This document shows positions 11,152 to 22,440 of a DNA stretch of 64,000 nucleotides, in pieces (position 1 is the first letter of the stretch; the number at the start of each line of letters is the position of its first letter). The translations under genes were made by a program, and so were the position numbers. Source of the stretch: Liopterus haemorrhoidalis (lineage: Eukaryota > Arthropoda > Insecta > Coleoptera > Dytiscidae); assembly GCA_963971575.1 (NCBI GenBank), contig OZ020624.1:1059001-1123000 (forward strand). Direction: 5' to 3'. Under the pieces are notes generated by a model. The model did not search any database. It was given only the letters and a program-made list of their open reading frames with translations, and was not told the DNA's origin.

Positions 11152-11750
11152 TACCCTTTTCACACTAGAACTTTAAGATCGGATGTTAAAGTAAATGTAT
11201 CTTTAAACGCTAATGTGAAACCGTATGGCCTCGTCTAAATACAAGCGATGTTTAAGACTGAGATCGTCTTAAACTTCGTCCGCATTGCCAACTTAATTTC
11301 TATTATAAAAAAATACTCCTTGAATTTGTGCTGTCAACATTTTATATTATCATAAACAAGAATACTGTATTATACCGACGTTATAAGAAGTTTATACTTA
11401 TTGTTATAATAAAATTATTTATTTTAATAATGTGTTTAATAAAATACAGAGCTACAATAATTGAGATAAAATGTATCGACTTACATGTTAATACAGGTGT
11501 AATATATTCTTTATTGTAGTGTCTTTATTGTTGAATGAAATGAAATATCCTTATTTGTTTATAATAATTCAAAATGTGCGTCTGCGCAGACAGTTCAAAA
11601 CTGGTAATTTCATGACGGTAACTTAAGGACAAAATTACTGTAGCTGATGACAGCACCAGAGATTTAAACATCAAGTGTGAAAGCATACCGATCTTAAACA
11701 TCGGTGAACTTTAAGTTCACTCGTCTTAAAGATCTAGTGTAAAAAGGGTA
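11152..11750. mobile_element. MITE family G, copy 1
   Basis: About 600 bp with a TIR of about 27 bp, TACCCTTTTCACACTAGAAC, on the left and its complement on the right. TAA follows the right end and precedes the left end, consistent with a 3-bp target duplication. A second copy is at 38423-39024. Both keep the same 63-codon plus-strand ORF, which has no known domain. Confidence 0.85.
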
Positions 11751-11788
11751 TAAGTAAAATTTAAAATTAAATCCAACTGTATCGAAAG

Positions 11789-12019
11789 CAGAGCCGTAGC
11801 AATGATTTCGGCGCCCTTGGCAAATAAATTAAATTAACTTAAAGCGCCCTTTTAATAAACAGGTGAAAATATACAAGTGATGACCTAAAATAAAAGGTCT
11901 TCGCTTTTAAACTACAAACATGATAAGACTAAAACCAAAGCAAAACACACAATCGCGCCCCTCATTAGGCCTCGCGCCCTTGGCACTTGCCCCAATGTCA
12001 GGCTGTTGCTACGGCTCTA
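11789..12019. mobile_element. hAT-type MITE with perfect 8-bp TSD (ATCGAAAG)
   Basis: Starts CAGAGCCGTAGCAA and ends TTGCTACGGCTCTA. ATCGAAAG is duplicated on both sides (11781-11788 and 12020-12027). At 231 bp it is too short to code for a transposase. Confidence 0.9.
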
Positions 12020-12120
12020 ATCGAAAGGATGACCCTTCATACCCAACAGAGTAAAAATTTCAATATGATTAGGAGGTTGCATTGTAGAACATATACTACA
12101 AGGATTGGGAAAGAACGAGA

Positions 12121-12540
12121 GCAGTGTTTCTCAACAGGTGGTACTCGGCAGAGCCGCAGGAAGGGGGGGGGGGCGAATTTTTTATTTACCAAGGGCACCA
12201 AAATACGGCTCTGCCCTTAGCGCAAGTTTTCCTTACTGCGGCTCTGGTCCGCGGGCCACTGGTGGGACGCAGGAAAATTTTAGTGGCCCGCGAAAGTTTT
12301 GCATTTTTTTGAATTTTTTTGTTGTTATTTTTTATACACATTTTTTATGTAAATTTATATTTTGTTTATTTTCTATAAACTTTCTGTGATTTTCTACAAA
12401 TAAAATAAATGTATTTAGTAGCACATTAAATATATTTGTTTTCTTGCAAAAAATGATCTTACAATTATTATTAGTGGTCCACATTAGAAAATTATATATT
12501 TTACTGGTCTGCGGTGCGTTTTTGGTTGAGAAACACTGAT
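12121..12540. mobile_element. hAT-like MITE with a nested CAGAGCCGCA element
   Basis: The outer TIR is CAGTGTTTCTCAACA at about 12122 and GTTGAGAAACACTG at about 12526-12539. Inside lies CAGAGCCGCAGGAAG (about 12150) to CTTACTGCGGCTCTG (about 12246), a second family of non-autonomous element with an internal run of ten Gs. No clear outer target duplication was seen. Confidence 0.7.
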
Positions 12541-12549
12541 CTAGACAAT

Positions 12550-13160
12550 AAGGGCACTGATTTTCCTGAATGCTATGCGATATTTAAAGGGAAACCGGAT
12601 GGTTTTTTGAATAAATGGAAATATTTTCGTTGTCCGCTACACGGAAGAAAACTTTTAATCGATCGATATTTTTTGTAAATATTATATTGGAGTTGATAAG
12701 TAGCAGAGAATTAGATCGATTACTACGGAAATTAAGTTTTTAAAACAGTTTTAAGGAAACGAAAAAAACCCAACACAAGTCCACTTCAAATAAATTATTA
12801 ATTTAATAATTAAACTTGAAGTTGAAATATACATTAATTTGTTAAATATAATTCACACGTGTATAGAAAAAAAGTAGCAAAGATTAAATCAAACGTGTTG
12901 TATCGGTTAATCAAATAAATTTAATTGATGATGCGTAAGTTAAAAATTTTGTTCCGACGTATTGCGGGATGCATACATACGTTAGGCGGGTTGCATAACT
13001 CTAGTTTCTTTAGGCGGAAAAATTTTAGTTTATTGTACAAGACAGAGCGCTAAATACGGGCGATTTTTAGTTAGTTAGTTAAAATATTAGGCGCATAGCA
13101 ACGATGGCTATTTGCGCCTAACGCAGACCATATAAATCAGTGTTTCACAACCATCAGTCC
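12550..13160. other. Unassigned stretch
   Basis: No gene seen. The motif TTGCGGGATGCATA followed by GCGGGTTGCATAAC (about 12960-12995) recurs at about 36865-36901. AGCAACGATGGCTA (about 13096) recurs at about 42743. A hAT-like end, CAGTGTTTCACAACC, lies at about 13138. Confidence 0.45.
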
Positions 13161-13164
13161 GCGA

Positions 13165-14757
13165 GATTTTTTTGCCGTCCGCGAATTTTTCCTTGGAAGT
13201 GCTTCGTAAAAGAACAACGTAGGTTTCGGTTCATCTTGGAAGACCCAAACAGTGGATTGTTGCTTAGTTTCCGGTTCATATGAATAAATCCAAGTTTCGT
13301 CACCTGTAACATTGTTGTATACGGATTTTGCAGTGCCTAGGTTGATTTTTTTTTAGCATTCCCTTACACCAATCAACACGAACCTTTTTTTGAGCTTCGG
13401 TCAAATTATTCGGAATCCATCATGATCAGATCTTTTTCACAGTTAAATGTTCATGCAAAATCGAATGTATTGCAGTCTGCGATATGCCAAAGGATGCCTC
13501 TATCTCACGGTAAGTCACAAGCCGATCTTCTTGAACCATTTTGCGCCAAATTTTAAAAAATTCGTAACTAGAAAACCAAGCCTTGGACAAAAAAATTTTT
13601 AGGACATAATTTGATGTATTTTTGAAGATTTACCTAAATATTTTTTTAAATTCAAATTTTTTTTTATTATTTTTTTTTTTTATGGGAGGGTAAGTCTAGC
13701 GGAGGTCTCCCTTCGCCACTGGTTAGCATTCCCTTACACCAATCAACACGAACCTTTTTTTGAGCTACGGTCAAATTATTCGGAATCCATCATGAACAGA
13801 TCTTTTTCACAGCTAAATGTTCATGCAAAATCGAATGTATTGTAGCCTGCGATATGCCAAGGGATGCCTCTATCTCACGGTGTCACATGCCAATCTTCTT
13901 CAATCATTTTGCGCACAGCATCGATGTTTTTTTGAATCACAACCGATTTTGGTCGACCTTCACGAGATTCATCACTGACAGACGCACGACCACGACGAAA
14001 TTCTGCAAACCAATTGTAAACAGTCTTTTCTGATGGTGCTCAATTACCAAAAGCGAATCTATGCATTGTTGTTGAGTTAGGCATTTACTAAAATCGTAAA
14101 AAATCATCCAACGAAAACCTTCACGAGTAACGTTCACTGAAAACTAACTACTCGGTCAATTTATAAGCTACCACTGATTTCACAATAACAAATGTTAAAT
14201 TTTACGAATATAGTAAAGACACATTTCAATATTGCCATCTAGTGGTCGTTTGTAAAAACATAAAAGGTAAAGTCCATTCTACATTACAGTACAGAACTGT
14301 CAATCAAAAATTTGACCGGGGGTAGTTTTGGATGACAGTTCTGTACTTTTCAGTCGTACCAACACCAACTTTTTAGTTTTTGTTTACAACTTAACTTTTA
14401 GTAGTTTATTAAGTTGATAAGAAGTGAACCGAAAAATTTTTAAGTTGGCAATGAAAAGTAATAAGAGATGAAAGGTATAAAATTTATCACTGTCTTTTAT
14501 TTTTTTCCCCCACTATATTCTGTAATATCAAAAGTTCAAATGACGTCAGAGTTGGATAGTATAGCAAAAAGTATTGAAAGAAGTATAATGTAGAATGGAC
14601 TTAACGTTCACTAAAAACTAACTACTCGGTCAATTTATAAGCTGCCACTGATTTCACAATAAACAATGTTAAATTTTACGAATATAGTAAAGATACATTT
14701 CAATATTGCCATCTAGTGGTCGTTTGTAAAAACATAAAAGGTAAGCCTCGTAGGACG
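13165..14757 (-). mobile_element. Mariner remnant (family E, copy 1), rearranged
   Basis: The minus strand carries pieces of a mariner transposase: the N-terminal block ending near 13937-14137 (GFRWMIFYDFSKCLTQQQCI) and central segments further down. It is homologous to 23090-24325. Two rearrangements are visible. A segment of about 160 bp is duplicated (13356-13518 and 13725-13885), and the 5' terminal region of about 140 bp is duplicated around a MITE at 14271-14601. Frameshifts and deletions make it non-functional. The element end is GTAAGCCTCGTA near 14757. Confidence 0.82.
14271..14601. mobile_element. MITE (331 bp) between duplicated mariner ends
   Basis: TIRs AGTCCATTCTACATTA and TAATGTAGAATGGACT delimit 14271-14601, with TAA on both sides as a 3-bp TSD. 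It lies precisely between two direct copies of a 140-bp mariner terminal segment. Confidence 0.85.
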
Positions 14758-14819
14758 GCTGGTAAAAATGCATGAATCATTAATTAAAAAAATCCTAATC
14801 AAAGCATATCCTTCCTGCT

Positions 14820-15060
14820 GACGTCCGGTTATACAATGTAGTTGAGGCATCACGTGATACTGCGACCTGAGGACCACCTGGCCCGGTCACGTGACTCGAA
14901 CAAAGAAGCGCTCTCTGCACGGCTCCATTGCCTTCAATGGACGCCCAGCTCCCTAACACCTGTTAATTATGACGGCGTACTCTCTCTACCTGTGTACCTC
15001 CATCTCACTCTCGTTCACTCTACCGTACTACAAGATGGATGAAGACCTCTTTCAAGATGT
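14820..15060. promoter_or_regulatory. GC-richer non-repeat island with two TCACGTGA sites
   Basis: TCACGTGA occurs at 14850-14857 and 14887-14894, and a CACCTG lies between them. The region matches no repeat family seen here and is more GC-rich than its flanks. A regulatory element or unannotated first exon is possible; the sequence does not prove either. Confidence 0.35.
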
Positions 15061-15334
15061 TAGGGGCGGATTTACCTTTGACCGTGGGAAAAGATTTTTT
15101 TGTTAATTTAGAACTTTGAATACATAGGAAGTAATAGTATTTTACAGTTTTTTCTGAGGTTCTTAAATGAACCAGGGTTCGCAAATACGAGAAAAAAAAA
15201 TATTTTTCACTTCGCTGTTATTTGGTCATAATGCCTAAGATATTTAAACATATGCATAACAACTGGAGCATTATGAATCCATAACGCCCTCAACAAATAA
15301 CGGGTGTATTTTTTTTACCGACCGCCAACATATA

Positions 15335-15849
15335 CAGTAAGTGGCCAAATTATTAGGGACAGTACAAATTTTCTGTAATTTTCAAATGAATTTAATGAGG
15401 AAATAAGTGGCTTTGGGTCTCGTATTTATTTTTATTCATTAGAGTGCTTTATTTAGAATATAAAACGACATAATTGCTTATTCGTAACCATTTATTTTTG
15501 TATAAAAAGTGTTAATTTAACAAATTAAGTAAAATCTTAATATTTTGTAATGCCACCCTTTGCTGCGATTGCGGCTTCCAGGCGTTTGGGCATGCTTTCT
15601 ATGCAGAATTTTGCGTTGTGTCGGAGATTGGGGTTGTGATGCCACTCTCTAATAAGGGTTTCTATAAATTGCCGCTTGGTGGTGATGATTTCTTTGGCGA
15701 TCTCCCGCTTTTTAAAATAATAATGATACCAGCAACAAGAATATAGAAGAAAAATGATTTAAAAACAATTTATTTTCTCACAAAATGCATTTAAACTTGA
15801 AAATTACAAAAAAAAAGTGTACTGTCCCTAATAATTTGGCCACCTACTG
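15335..15849 (-). mobile_element. Tc1-like deletion derivative, copy 1
   Basis: TIRs CAGTAAGTGGCCAAATTATT and the complement ending CACCTACTG are flanked by TA dinucleotides. The 515-bp element retains only the C-terminal coding end of a Tc1-family transposase. It must be mobilised in trans, if at all. A near-identical copy in the opposite orientation is at 62948-63460. Confidence 0.93.
15537..15713 (-). pseudogene. Tc1-like transposase, C-terminal fragment
   Basis: The minus-strand frame encodes ESMPKRLEAAIAAKGGITKY and then a stop, the characteristic end of Tc1 transposases (SMPRRxxxVIxAKGGxTKY). It is preceded by IREWHHNPNLRHNAKF. The catalytic DDE residues and the DNA-binding domain are deleted. 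This copy lacks the nonsense codon present in the second copy. Confidence 0.9.
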
Positions 15850-16429
15850 TATAAGGGAGGTATTGTAATCATACCGATTTTGACATTTCGAGAATTTGAT
15901 GGATTTCCACGAATTGACGTCCCTACATAACGTTTTGACTATTTTTAGCATGATGTCTGTCGGTCTGTCTGTCTGTCTGTCTGTCTGTCTGTATGTCCAT
16001 CCGTCTGTCGGTGTACACGTGCAGAGCAAATTCGGCTAAAAGGATTTTTATGTAACTTCATATTTAAGCTTCTGCCATCAATGGCACGAGTTGATCAACT
16101 TTTGGTAAAAATCGGTTGACTAGAAATGGGTTTACTCGTGTCGATTTTAAGATTTTTGCGAATATTTAGCAACAGAAAAGTATTTCGAAAAAATTTATTT
16201 AACACAAGTTGCTATAAATGCCATAACTAATAACTTTTATTTGAGACGTTTTTTCATACTTATATGTAACATTTCCATGGTCATGATAAATAATATCTCT
16301 GTTAGAAAATATTAGGCCAAGTTATTTCTACTCTGCTGCTAGAATGTATTTTATACAAGTACTTTATGATGGCGGTCTGTCCTGTGGTGGCCACAGCTGA
16401 TTTTTTATATTCTATATTTTTGGTTACTT

Positions 16430-17060
16430 TGAAATAAATGTTTAATACAAATCTAAATTTCTTATATTTCTTAATAACTTAATGTTATTTTTAAGGAAAA
16501 AAAAAAAAAAATACCGGTAAATCGGTATTTCAATTTTCATTTACCGAATTACCGGTAAATGAAAAAGTTGCTAAATTTACAAACCCTAATTGTATCGTGT
16601 TTCTTCGTGAGAACTAGTTCTAAATTTATTAAAATTAAAAGTAAATTAATAAGAATTATTCAGTGGACACGTGTTTAATTCAGGAATAAACATAAAGTGA
16701 AATAATAAAGAATGAGAAACCTGATAGCCGGGTCCGGAAGTGGAGTCCACTGTGAGAAACTGAACATACGGTGGGACAAGAAATGCAGGCGGTAAGCGGT
16801 ACAACAACACCCTAAAACAAACTCAGATGTTCCGCCACCTAAATGGTCCTATGTAAACATAGTATTTAGTAAGTTTACACCTTAACCCAAATTATACGTT
16901 GGCTGGTAAATTTGTAGGTTAAGGAACATAGAAATTTACTTAGTGGTGTTTGAAATACACACTGTTACAAATGTTCCAAGTCTAGATTTAAATTTTCAAT
17001 ACTATTAGCATAAATTAGGAGCATTCATGCAAAAACAGACGTCCAAATGGCAACATAAAT
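16430..17060. other. Unassigned stretch
   Basis: AT-rich. A short palindrome built on ACCGGTAAAT is seen at about 16514-16560 (TACCGGTAAATCGG ... ACCGGTAAATGA). No coding region was recognised. A single TAGGGTGACCA terminus at 17062 marks a truncated hAT-like element. Confidence 0.45.
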
Positions 17061-17194
17061 ATAGGGTGACCATATGTACTTCCACAAAACCAGGACAAGT
17101 ATCTAAAATCCCAGGACATTTAGCATTTTTAAAACCAGGACATTTTTTGTATTAAAAAAATAGACATTGATACCATTAAACGTTTATAATGGTA

Positions 17195-17612
17195 TACGAG
17201 GGTTATCTTTTATGTTTTTACAAACGACCACTAGATGGCAATATTGAAATATGTCATTACTATATCCGTAAAATTTGACATTTGTTATTGTGAAATCAGT
17301 GGCAGCTTACAAATTGACCGAGTAGTTTGTTAATAGTGAGCGTTTAAAAAAACAAGTTTGTGAAAAAATGGATATTACTCGTGAAAGTTTTCGTTGGATG
17401 ATTTTTTACCATTTTAGTAAAGGCCTAACTCAACAACAATGCATAGATTTGCTTCGTTCAACTTTTTTTAATGAAAAAATGTTTCGAGAATTGGTTTGAA
17501 CGCATGCAAAAGTGTATAAATCTTAAAGACGAATATTTTGAAAAGCAATAAAACAGTTTATTCAAAAAAAAAGAATCTTTCTTAGTTCTTATAAAAATTT
17601 ACAAAGTAGCCT
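17195..17612 (+). mobile_element. Mariner internal-deletion derivative (family E, copy 2)
   Basis: The left end TATACGAGGGTTATC and 5' untranslated region match 23090-23258. The first about 30 codons of transposase are present (MDITRESFRWMIFYHFSKGL). The sequence then jumps near 17475 to the extreme 3' end (NWFERMQKCINLKDEYFEKQ). About 800 bp of catalytic core is missing. Confidence 0.85.
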
Positions 17613-17785
17613 ACATAATTTTGTTATTAAAATTAAGAAATCACTACCTCTGCTGATGGCGGATTTTACGAAAATAACATGAAGCTTATGGGAAAACATT
17701 CGTGTTATTCCTCCACGTTGTGAAATCACGTGACGAGTAAACTGACCTTATACTGATCTATTTAACAAATGTAGCTATACAAGTC

Positions 17786-18001
17786 TAGGGTGAACATTCG
17801 TCCCGCATTTTGATTTGGTGTCCCCAGGGCCGAATTTTGCTCTGTACTTATATTTGGGAGGTGAAGACCTTTTTTTTGCTCTTTACTTATATTTGGGAGG
17901 TGAGGACCTTTTTTTTGTTTGCTCTTCACTTATATTTCGGAAGTAATAACCTTTTTTTTTGCTCCGTCCCGCATTGCCTTCTCCAAGAAAATGGTCCCCT
18001 A
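17786..18001. mobile_element. hAT-type MITE (TAGGGTGA ends) with perfect TSD TACAAGTC, carrying the 41-bp minisatellite
   Basis: Ends TAGGGTGAACATTCG and ATGGTCCCCTA. TACAAGTC is duplicated at 17778-17785 and 18002-18009. The interior consists of about three units of the GGTGAGGACCTTTTTTTT minisatellite plus CCGTCCCGCATTG. The host site is a family C/AT-rich sequence. Confidence 0.9.
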
Positions 18002-18697
18002 TACAAGTCATAACTAACAACTTTTATTTGAAACATTTTTTATTACGCCTTAAAAAAAAATGTACATTGTCTACATGATTTCTATAAAAAAAATCTGTGT
18101 AATCTAAAAAATATCCCTATAAAAACCAGAATGCATTCTTTATTTAGTCCCTTGGGCGCGATTTAAAAACAAATTGTTTGTAAGACATTTGTTTGAACTG
18201 TGACTGACAATAGATACATATGTTATGGTTGAAATATTCGCAATAGTAACGCCATCTTTATAAAACGGACAAAGAAATGTTCGCCCTGAAGGGAAGCAGA
18301 TGTTTTCCAGATGGGCCTCTTCCTCTCCTCGCTACTTCCCCGTCAACATCTTACTGCAACAGCTGCTCGCATACTGCACAAAACTGCTATGAAATAATTT
18401 TGTGTTTGGTAATTTTTGTACTTAAGATGTTTTGAAGGTTGAAACATTTACTGTTCTGCTATATTATACGCCGTTTTTTTCAAGTATCTTTGTTATCCAA
18501 GTCTATCTGCATAATTAGCAAACGTATCCAAACAAATATTTGTGACAAATGTTAATACTGGAACCATCTTTAGCGTACATATACAGTTCTAGAAGGTTTA
18601 CAGAGGGTCCAATTTTTTAACATTAATTCTAATTTCTAATTTCCAGGTTGTGAACGCATAATCTCATCGATATATAACTGATTCAATGACTCGCTAT

Positions 18698-19256
18698 CAG
18701 TGATGGGCGCGTAGAATACATGATGTAGACTAATGTAGATTTTACGCGTAAACATGTCAAGTAGAATATGCTTTTGTTTTACGTGTCGAATGTAGAATGT
18801 AAACTGTACATGCGCAGTACGTTTAAATGTAATATTTGAAATAATAGAATGGTAATAGTTTAAATAGTTTACTTTAATGTTTATGTTTATTTCAATTTTA
18901 TGTAGTTCTAATTATATATATTGTTTCCAAAAATGTTGTCTCACAAATCGTATGTTGTTATGGACAATATAAATTACTTGGTTTCTGTCTGTATGAACTA
19001 CTAAAGTAAATTTAAAATTAAAAGTTAGTAGTTGTTTTAAACAGGAAGCTGTCAAAAATATTAAATTTGAGTTCTTTACTGCCTCTGTTGCTTAAAACTG
19101 GCGGTATTTTATTTTTTTAAACGTTACATAACCTCTTTTTCATTATTCTACGCTAGATTCTACGTGTCTACACAGTCTACACTTCTCTACGCTGTCTACT
19201 GTAAATTTACACGTAGACGTAAAAAATTCAAGTTTACGCGTAGACGCCCATCTCTG
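18698..19256. mobile_element. hAT-type MITE with perfect 8-bp TSD (CTCGCTAT)
   Basis: Begins CAGTGATGGGCGCGTAGAAT and ends GTAGACGCCCATCTCTG. CTCGCTAT occurs at 18690-18697 and 19257-19264. The interior is dense in TAGAATGTA and TCTACGTGTC-type words in opposite orientations, as expected of subterminal transposase-binding repeats. No coding capacity. Confidence 0.9.
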
Positions 19257-19596
19257 CTCGCTATAAGTACAACTGTACTAAAAACGTCCTCGAATTTTAG
19301 TTATAAAATAGTTAAGACGTAGTAAAGGAGTCTTTGACACTGTCAAGGTAACAAAATGCTTATTAGTTACACAACAAAATTATACTCAAACGGTCAGTGG
19401 TAGTACGGTGCATGACCGCATACGGCGCTGTGAACGCTTATTTATATCCGGACAACTAATTAATTTATAGTTTTTTTCTTTCCTTTTAAAAATAGAAAAA
19501 ACATATCTTATATAACTCATTATAAGAAATAAACTATTGTATTCAATTATTTTCTGTAACTGTGTGAAAAATTGCAACAAATATTGAAGTTATATC

Positions 19597-19848
19597 CAGA
19601 GCCGCAGTAAGGGGGGGGGGGGCTAGCGCACTAAGGAAAAGGGCGCCGACGAGCTTGACTGAGGGGCGCCATATTGCGAAGGTGAGGACCTTTTTTTTTG
19701 CTCATCACTTGGATTTTGGGAGGTGAGGACCTTTTTTTTTGCTCATCACTTGGATTTTGGGAGGTGAGGACCTTTTTTTTTGCTTATCATATCAAGGGCG
19801 CCAAAACACAGTTTGCCCCTAGCGCAAGTTTTGCTTACTGCGGCTCTG
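19597..19848. mobile_element. hAT-type MITE (CAGAGCCGCAGTAAG ends) with perfect TSD GTTATATC, carrying the 41-bp minisatellite
   Basis: GTTATATC flanks both ends (19589-19596 and 19849-19856). The interior has a run of 12 G, then three 41-bp units starting at 19681, 19722 and 19763, then a conserved tail (AAGGGCGCCAAAACACAG). Related copies or fragments lie at about 20430-20575, 35823-36190 and 12150-12246. Confidence 0.93.
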
Positions 19849-19929
19849 GTTATATCAACAAAGGATGGGCAACCTTTTGGCAAAGAAAGGCAGATTTAAT
19901 GGCTAAGCTTATGACGACGGACAACAAAA

Positions 19930-20260
19930 AAAAGAAAATCAGCTGTGGCCACCACAGGACCGACCGCCATCACAAAGTACTTGTATAAATTACATTCTAG
20001 CAGCAGAGTAGAAATAACTTGGCCTAATATTTTCTAACAGAGATATTATTTATCATGACCATGGAAACGTTACAAGTATGAAAAAATTGAGACGTAAAAA
20101 AATTTTTCATTTTTTTTTCGTTCTATCAAAAAATGTCTCAAATAAAAGTTGTTAGTTATTCAATAAATTTATTCAAAACTTTTGTTCAATAAATTTTTTC
20201 GAAATATTTTTCTGTTGTGAAATATTCGCAAAAATCTTAATTTCTCGGGTTAGTTGGGAC
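19930..20260 (-). mobile_element. Family C fragment
   Basis: Begins with CAGCTGTGGCCACCACAGGA, the reverse complement of the C right end. It runs through the ATCATGACCATGGAAACG segment to a break near the CTGTTGTGAAATATTCGC stretch. Confidence 0.8.
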
Positions 20261-20429
20261 CAACGAAGTAATCTGATTGGTTCATTGTTAAATTGTGATT
20301 TTCAGCTGTGGATTAGAACACAATTTTGATATTTTTAAACTCATTGTTTACTGTTATGTAACTGACAAGAAATTATGATCGCACGGTATGTTTTACGTGT
20401 AAACATGTATATATTAAAATATAAATTAA

Positions 20430-20578
20430 AGGCGAGGACCTTTTTTTTTGCTCATCACTTAGATTTTGGCAGGTGAGAACCTTATTTTTGGTTATCACTT
20501 ACATCATTTATTTGCCAAGGGCGCCAAAACACGGTTTTGCCCCTAGCGCAAGTTTTCCTTACTGCGGGGCTCTATATA
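20430..20578 (+). mobile_element. Truncated CAGAGCCGCA-family element with minisatellite units
   Basis: Two worn units of the GGACCTTTTTTTTTGCTCATC minisatellite are followed by the conserved tail CCAAGGGCGCCAAAACACGG and the right end TTACTGCGGGGCTCTA. The left end is absent. Confidence 0.75.
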
Positions 20579-20659
20579 TTGTTATATGTGTACTTATGTC
20601 ACTATTATTTCTTAATATATGTATCTGTATGTGTAAGTTTCATATTACTGAATGTAAAC

Positions 20660-20725
20660 TAATATTTTAAAAACTAGTACTGTCTCACTGTAATTGGGCT
20701 AGCTGCCTGTTGTGTGGCCAAAATG

Positions 20726-20776
<51 letters not shown>

Positions 20777-20780
20777 ATAC
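20660..20780 (+). mobile_element. 3' end of a non-LTR retrotransposon with (AAAT)n tail
   Basis: TTGTGTGGCCAAAATG is followed by about thirteen AAAT repeats (20724-20777). This arrangement is typical of a non-LTR element 3' terminus. No coding sequence remains. The similar 3' terminus on the minus strand at 21541-21600 supports this reading. Confidence 0.55.
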
Positions 20781-20789
20781 AACAACTGC

Positions 20790-21540
20790 CAGACAGATGG
20801 GAAAAAATAATAGCAAGCGATGGCAAATACTTTGTATAGTGTATTTTTTCAAAATTAAGTCTTTTCTGGAAGAAAAAACCGACCCAATTAATTCACACAC
20901 CTAATAATAAATATCTCGTAGTTGTTTTATGATCAAATTTAGATCAATATAATTTTGTGCTGCCAGACAAAGAATTAAGTGATTGTTTAAATACGACAAA
21001 GGTATTCTGTGCAAAATCTACTTGACCTTGTACGTGTGAGGTAAAAGGAAATGGTGCTCACGGGTTTGATAACCTAAATAATTCAAGTCGGTCGACGTAC
21101 ACTACCAAGGATTTCATCCGTGAGAGACACCAACCGTGAACTAATAAAACTAGACTCACTCATACACCGATACACCAGACCACCAGACTAACCATGACGT
21201 CTTTTATGTACAATATACACCAATTAATTTCATAATTATGGCATGGGATTCTCTGCTCTTGCTATAGCTCATTATCGCAATGATTTATTGCTTTATTGTT
21301 TCAACAATCAAACTTGCTAAATTATATAGAGATGTTAACGGTTTAACAGGTGTTTGTTTATTATTTTTGATTTCCGTATTTAATTTTATTCGGCATTTAA
21401 TCACACAGGGCTGATTTAATAAACTTTCTTCTTCACTTGTAGCAAAACATAAGTATAAGTGGTGCATTTATCAACTTTTAAAGCATTTTTAAAAATTGCA
21501 GAACTAATAAAGAAACTTTATCATACAATACAATTTTTCT
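20790..21540. other. Unassigned stretch
   Basis: No repeat family or domain was recognised. Base composition is less extreme around 21030-21200. It could be unique intronic or intergenic sequence. Confidence 0.4.
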
Positions 21541-22440
21541 AATAAAATATTTATTTAATTTATTTATTCAATTTAAGACATCAACAGCCAGTGAATGGCC
21601 AATTACAGATATCTACAGAATAATAGTACAATGTATCAGATGATATAAATAAATGTGTTGTTATCTATCTAATAAATGGTTGAACATCTATTAAACTATT
21701 GATAATTTTATGTAATAAGATCATATCATTTTTTGTTCTTCTAGTTTCAAGCGTATTGTAATTTAAATCGTTTAAAAATGAATGATAGGTTGATGAATGG
21801 AAAATTAAGTTTTGTTTTCGAGCTAAATACCTCATAAATTTAATTTGTATTTGCCTTATGCTAAATATATTTATAGTACAGAGGATTCTAGATTGGTGTA
21901 CAGTATTTTAGGTTGGATCTAATAAGACTGTTGTACAGGGTCAACACTGTTTTGGAATTGGTGAAGTTAAAACTTAGTTTTAAAACAAAACCTAGCATTC
22001 TATAAGATTTATTTATAATCTATGTGCTGATCGAAACTTAGTATCTAACATAACACCTAGATCTGTCGTAAGATCAATTTTTTTTATTGCAACATTATTA
22101 AATTTGTAGGGATATAATATAGTATCACGCTTCCTTGTAAAAGTCATAGCATAGTACTTATCAACATTGAGGGAGAGACAATTTTCGACACAATATTTAT
22201 AAAATGTATTCAAGTCATTTTGCAAATAATAACAATCTACCTGTGAGTCTATACTCTTAAAACATTTTCTGGTCATCTGCAAAAAGTAAAAATTCGCAGT
22301 TTTCGTTTATGTAACGAATAAAAAGTAAAGGATACAGGTGGGACCCTTGAGGCACACCGGAAGTTGCTTAATATAGAAGTGAATATTGGAAGATGTTCTT
22401 CCTCTGAATGACAACCATACACAACCAGGAGTATTCAATC
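21541..22440 (-). pseudogene. Non-LTR retrotransposon 3' fragment with reverse transcriptase
   Basis: On the minus strand, decayed pieces of GVPQGSxLxPLLF and YINENCEF...LFADD appear at about 22360-22270. The open stretch 22282-22013 (FKSIDSQVDCYYLQNDLNTF, SLNVDKYYAM, LGVMLDTKF) follows, corresponding to the RT palm and thumb. Stops and frameshifts separate the blocks. The 3' end is an AATAAATAAATTAAATAAAT-type tail near 21541. The element is 5'-truncated, as is usual for LINEs. Confidence 0.82.

Larger units (their letters stand above)
15310..16415 (+). mobile_element. Family C repeat, long copy interrupted by a Tc1-like element
   Basis: Starts ACCGACCGCCAACATATA and is split at a TA by the Tc1 derivative at 15335-15849. 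It resumes TAAGGGAGGTATTGTAATCA, passes a TCTG microsatellite (15958-15992), and ends near GTGGCCACAGCTGATTTTTT. Partial or interrupted copies lie at 19930-20260 (-), 43225-44735 (-), 49995-51245 (+), 56450-56660 (+) and 57920-58060 (-). No protein domain is recognisable. Confidence 0.85.

Noticed and set aside
11328..11519. Conserved 63-codon ORF in family G as a real gene
   Set aside because: Conservation between only two nearly identical MITE copies is expected without selection, and the product is low-complexity.
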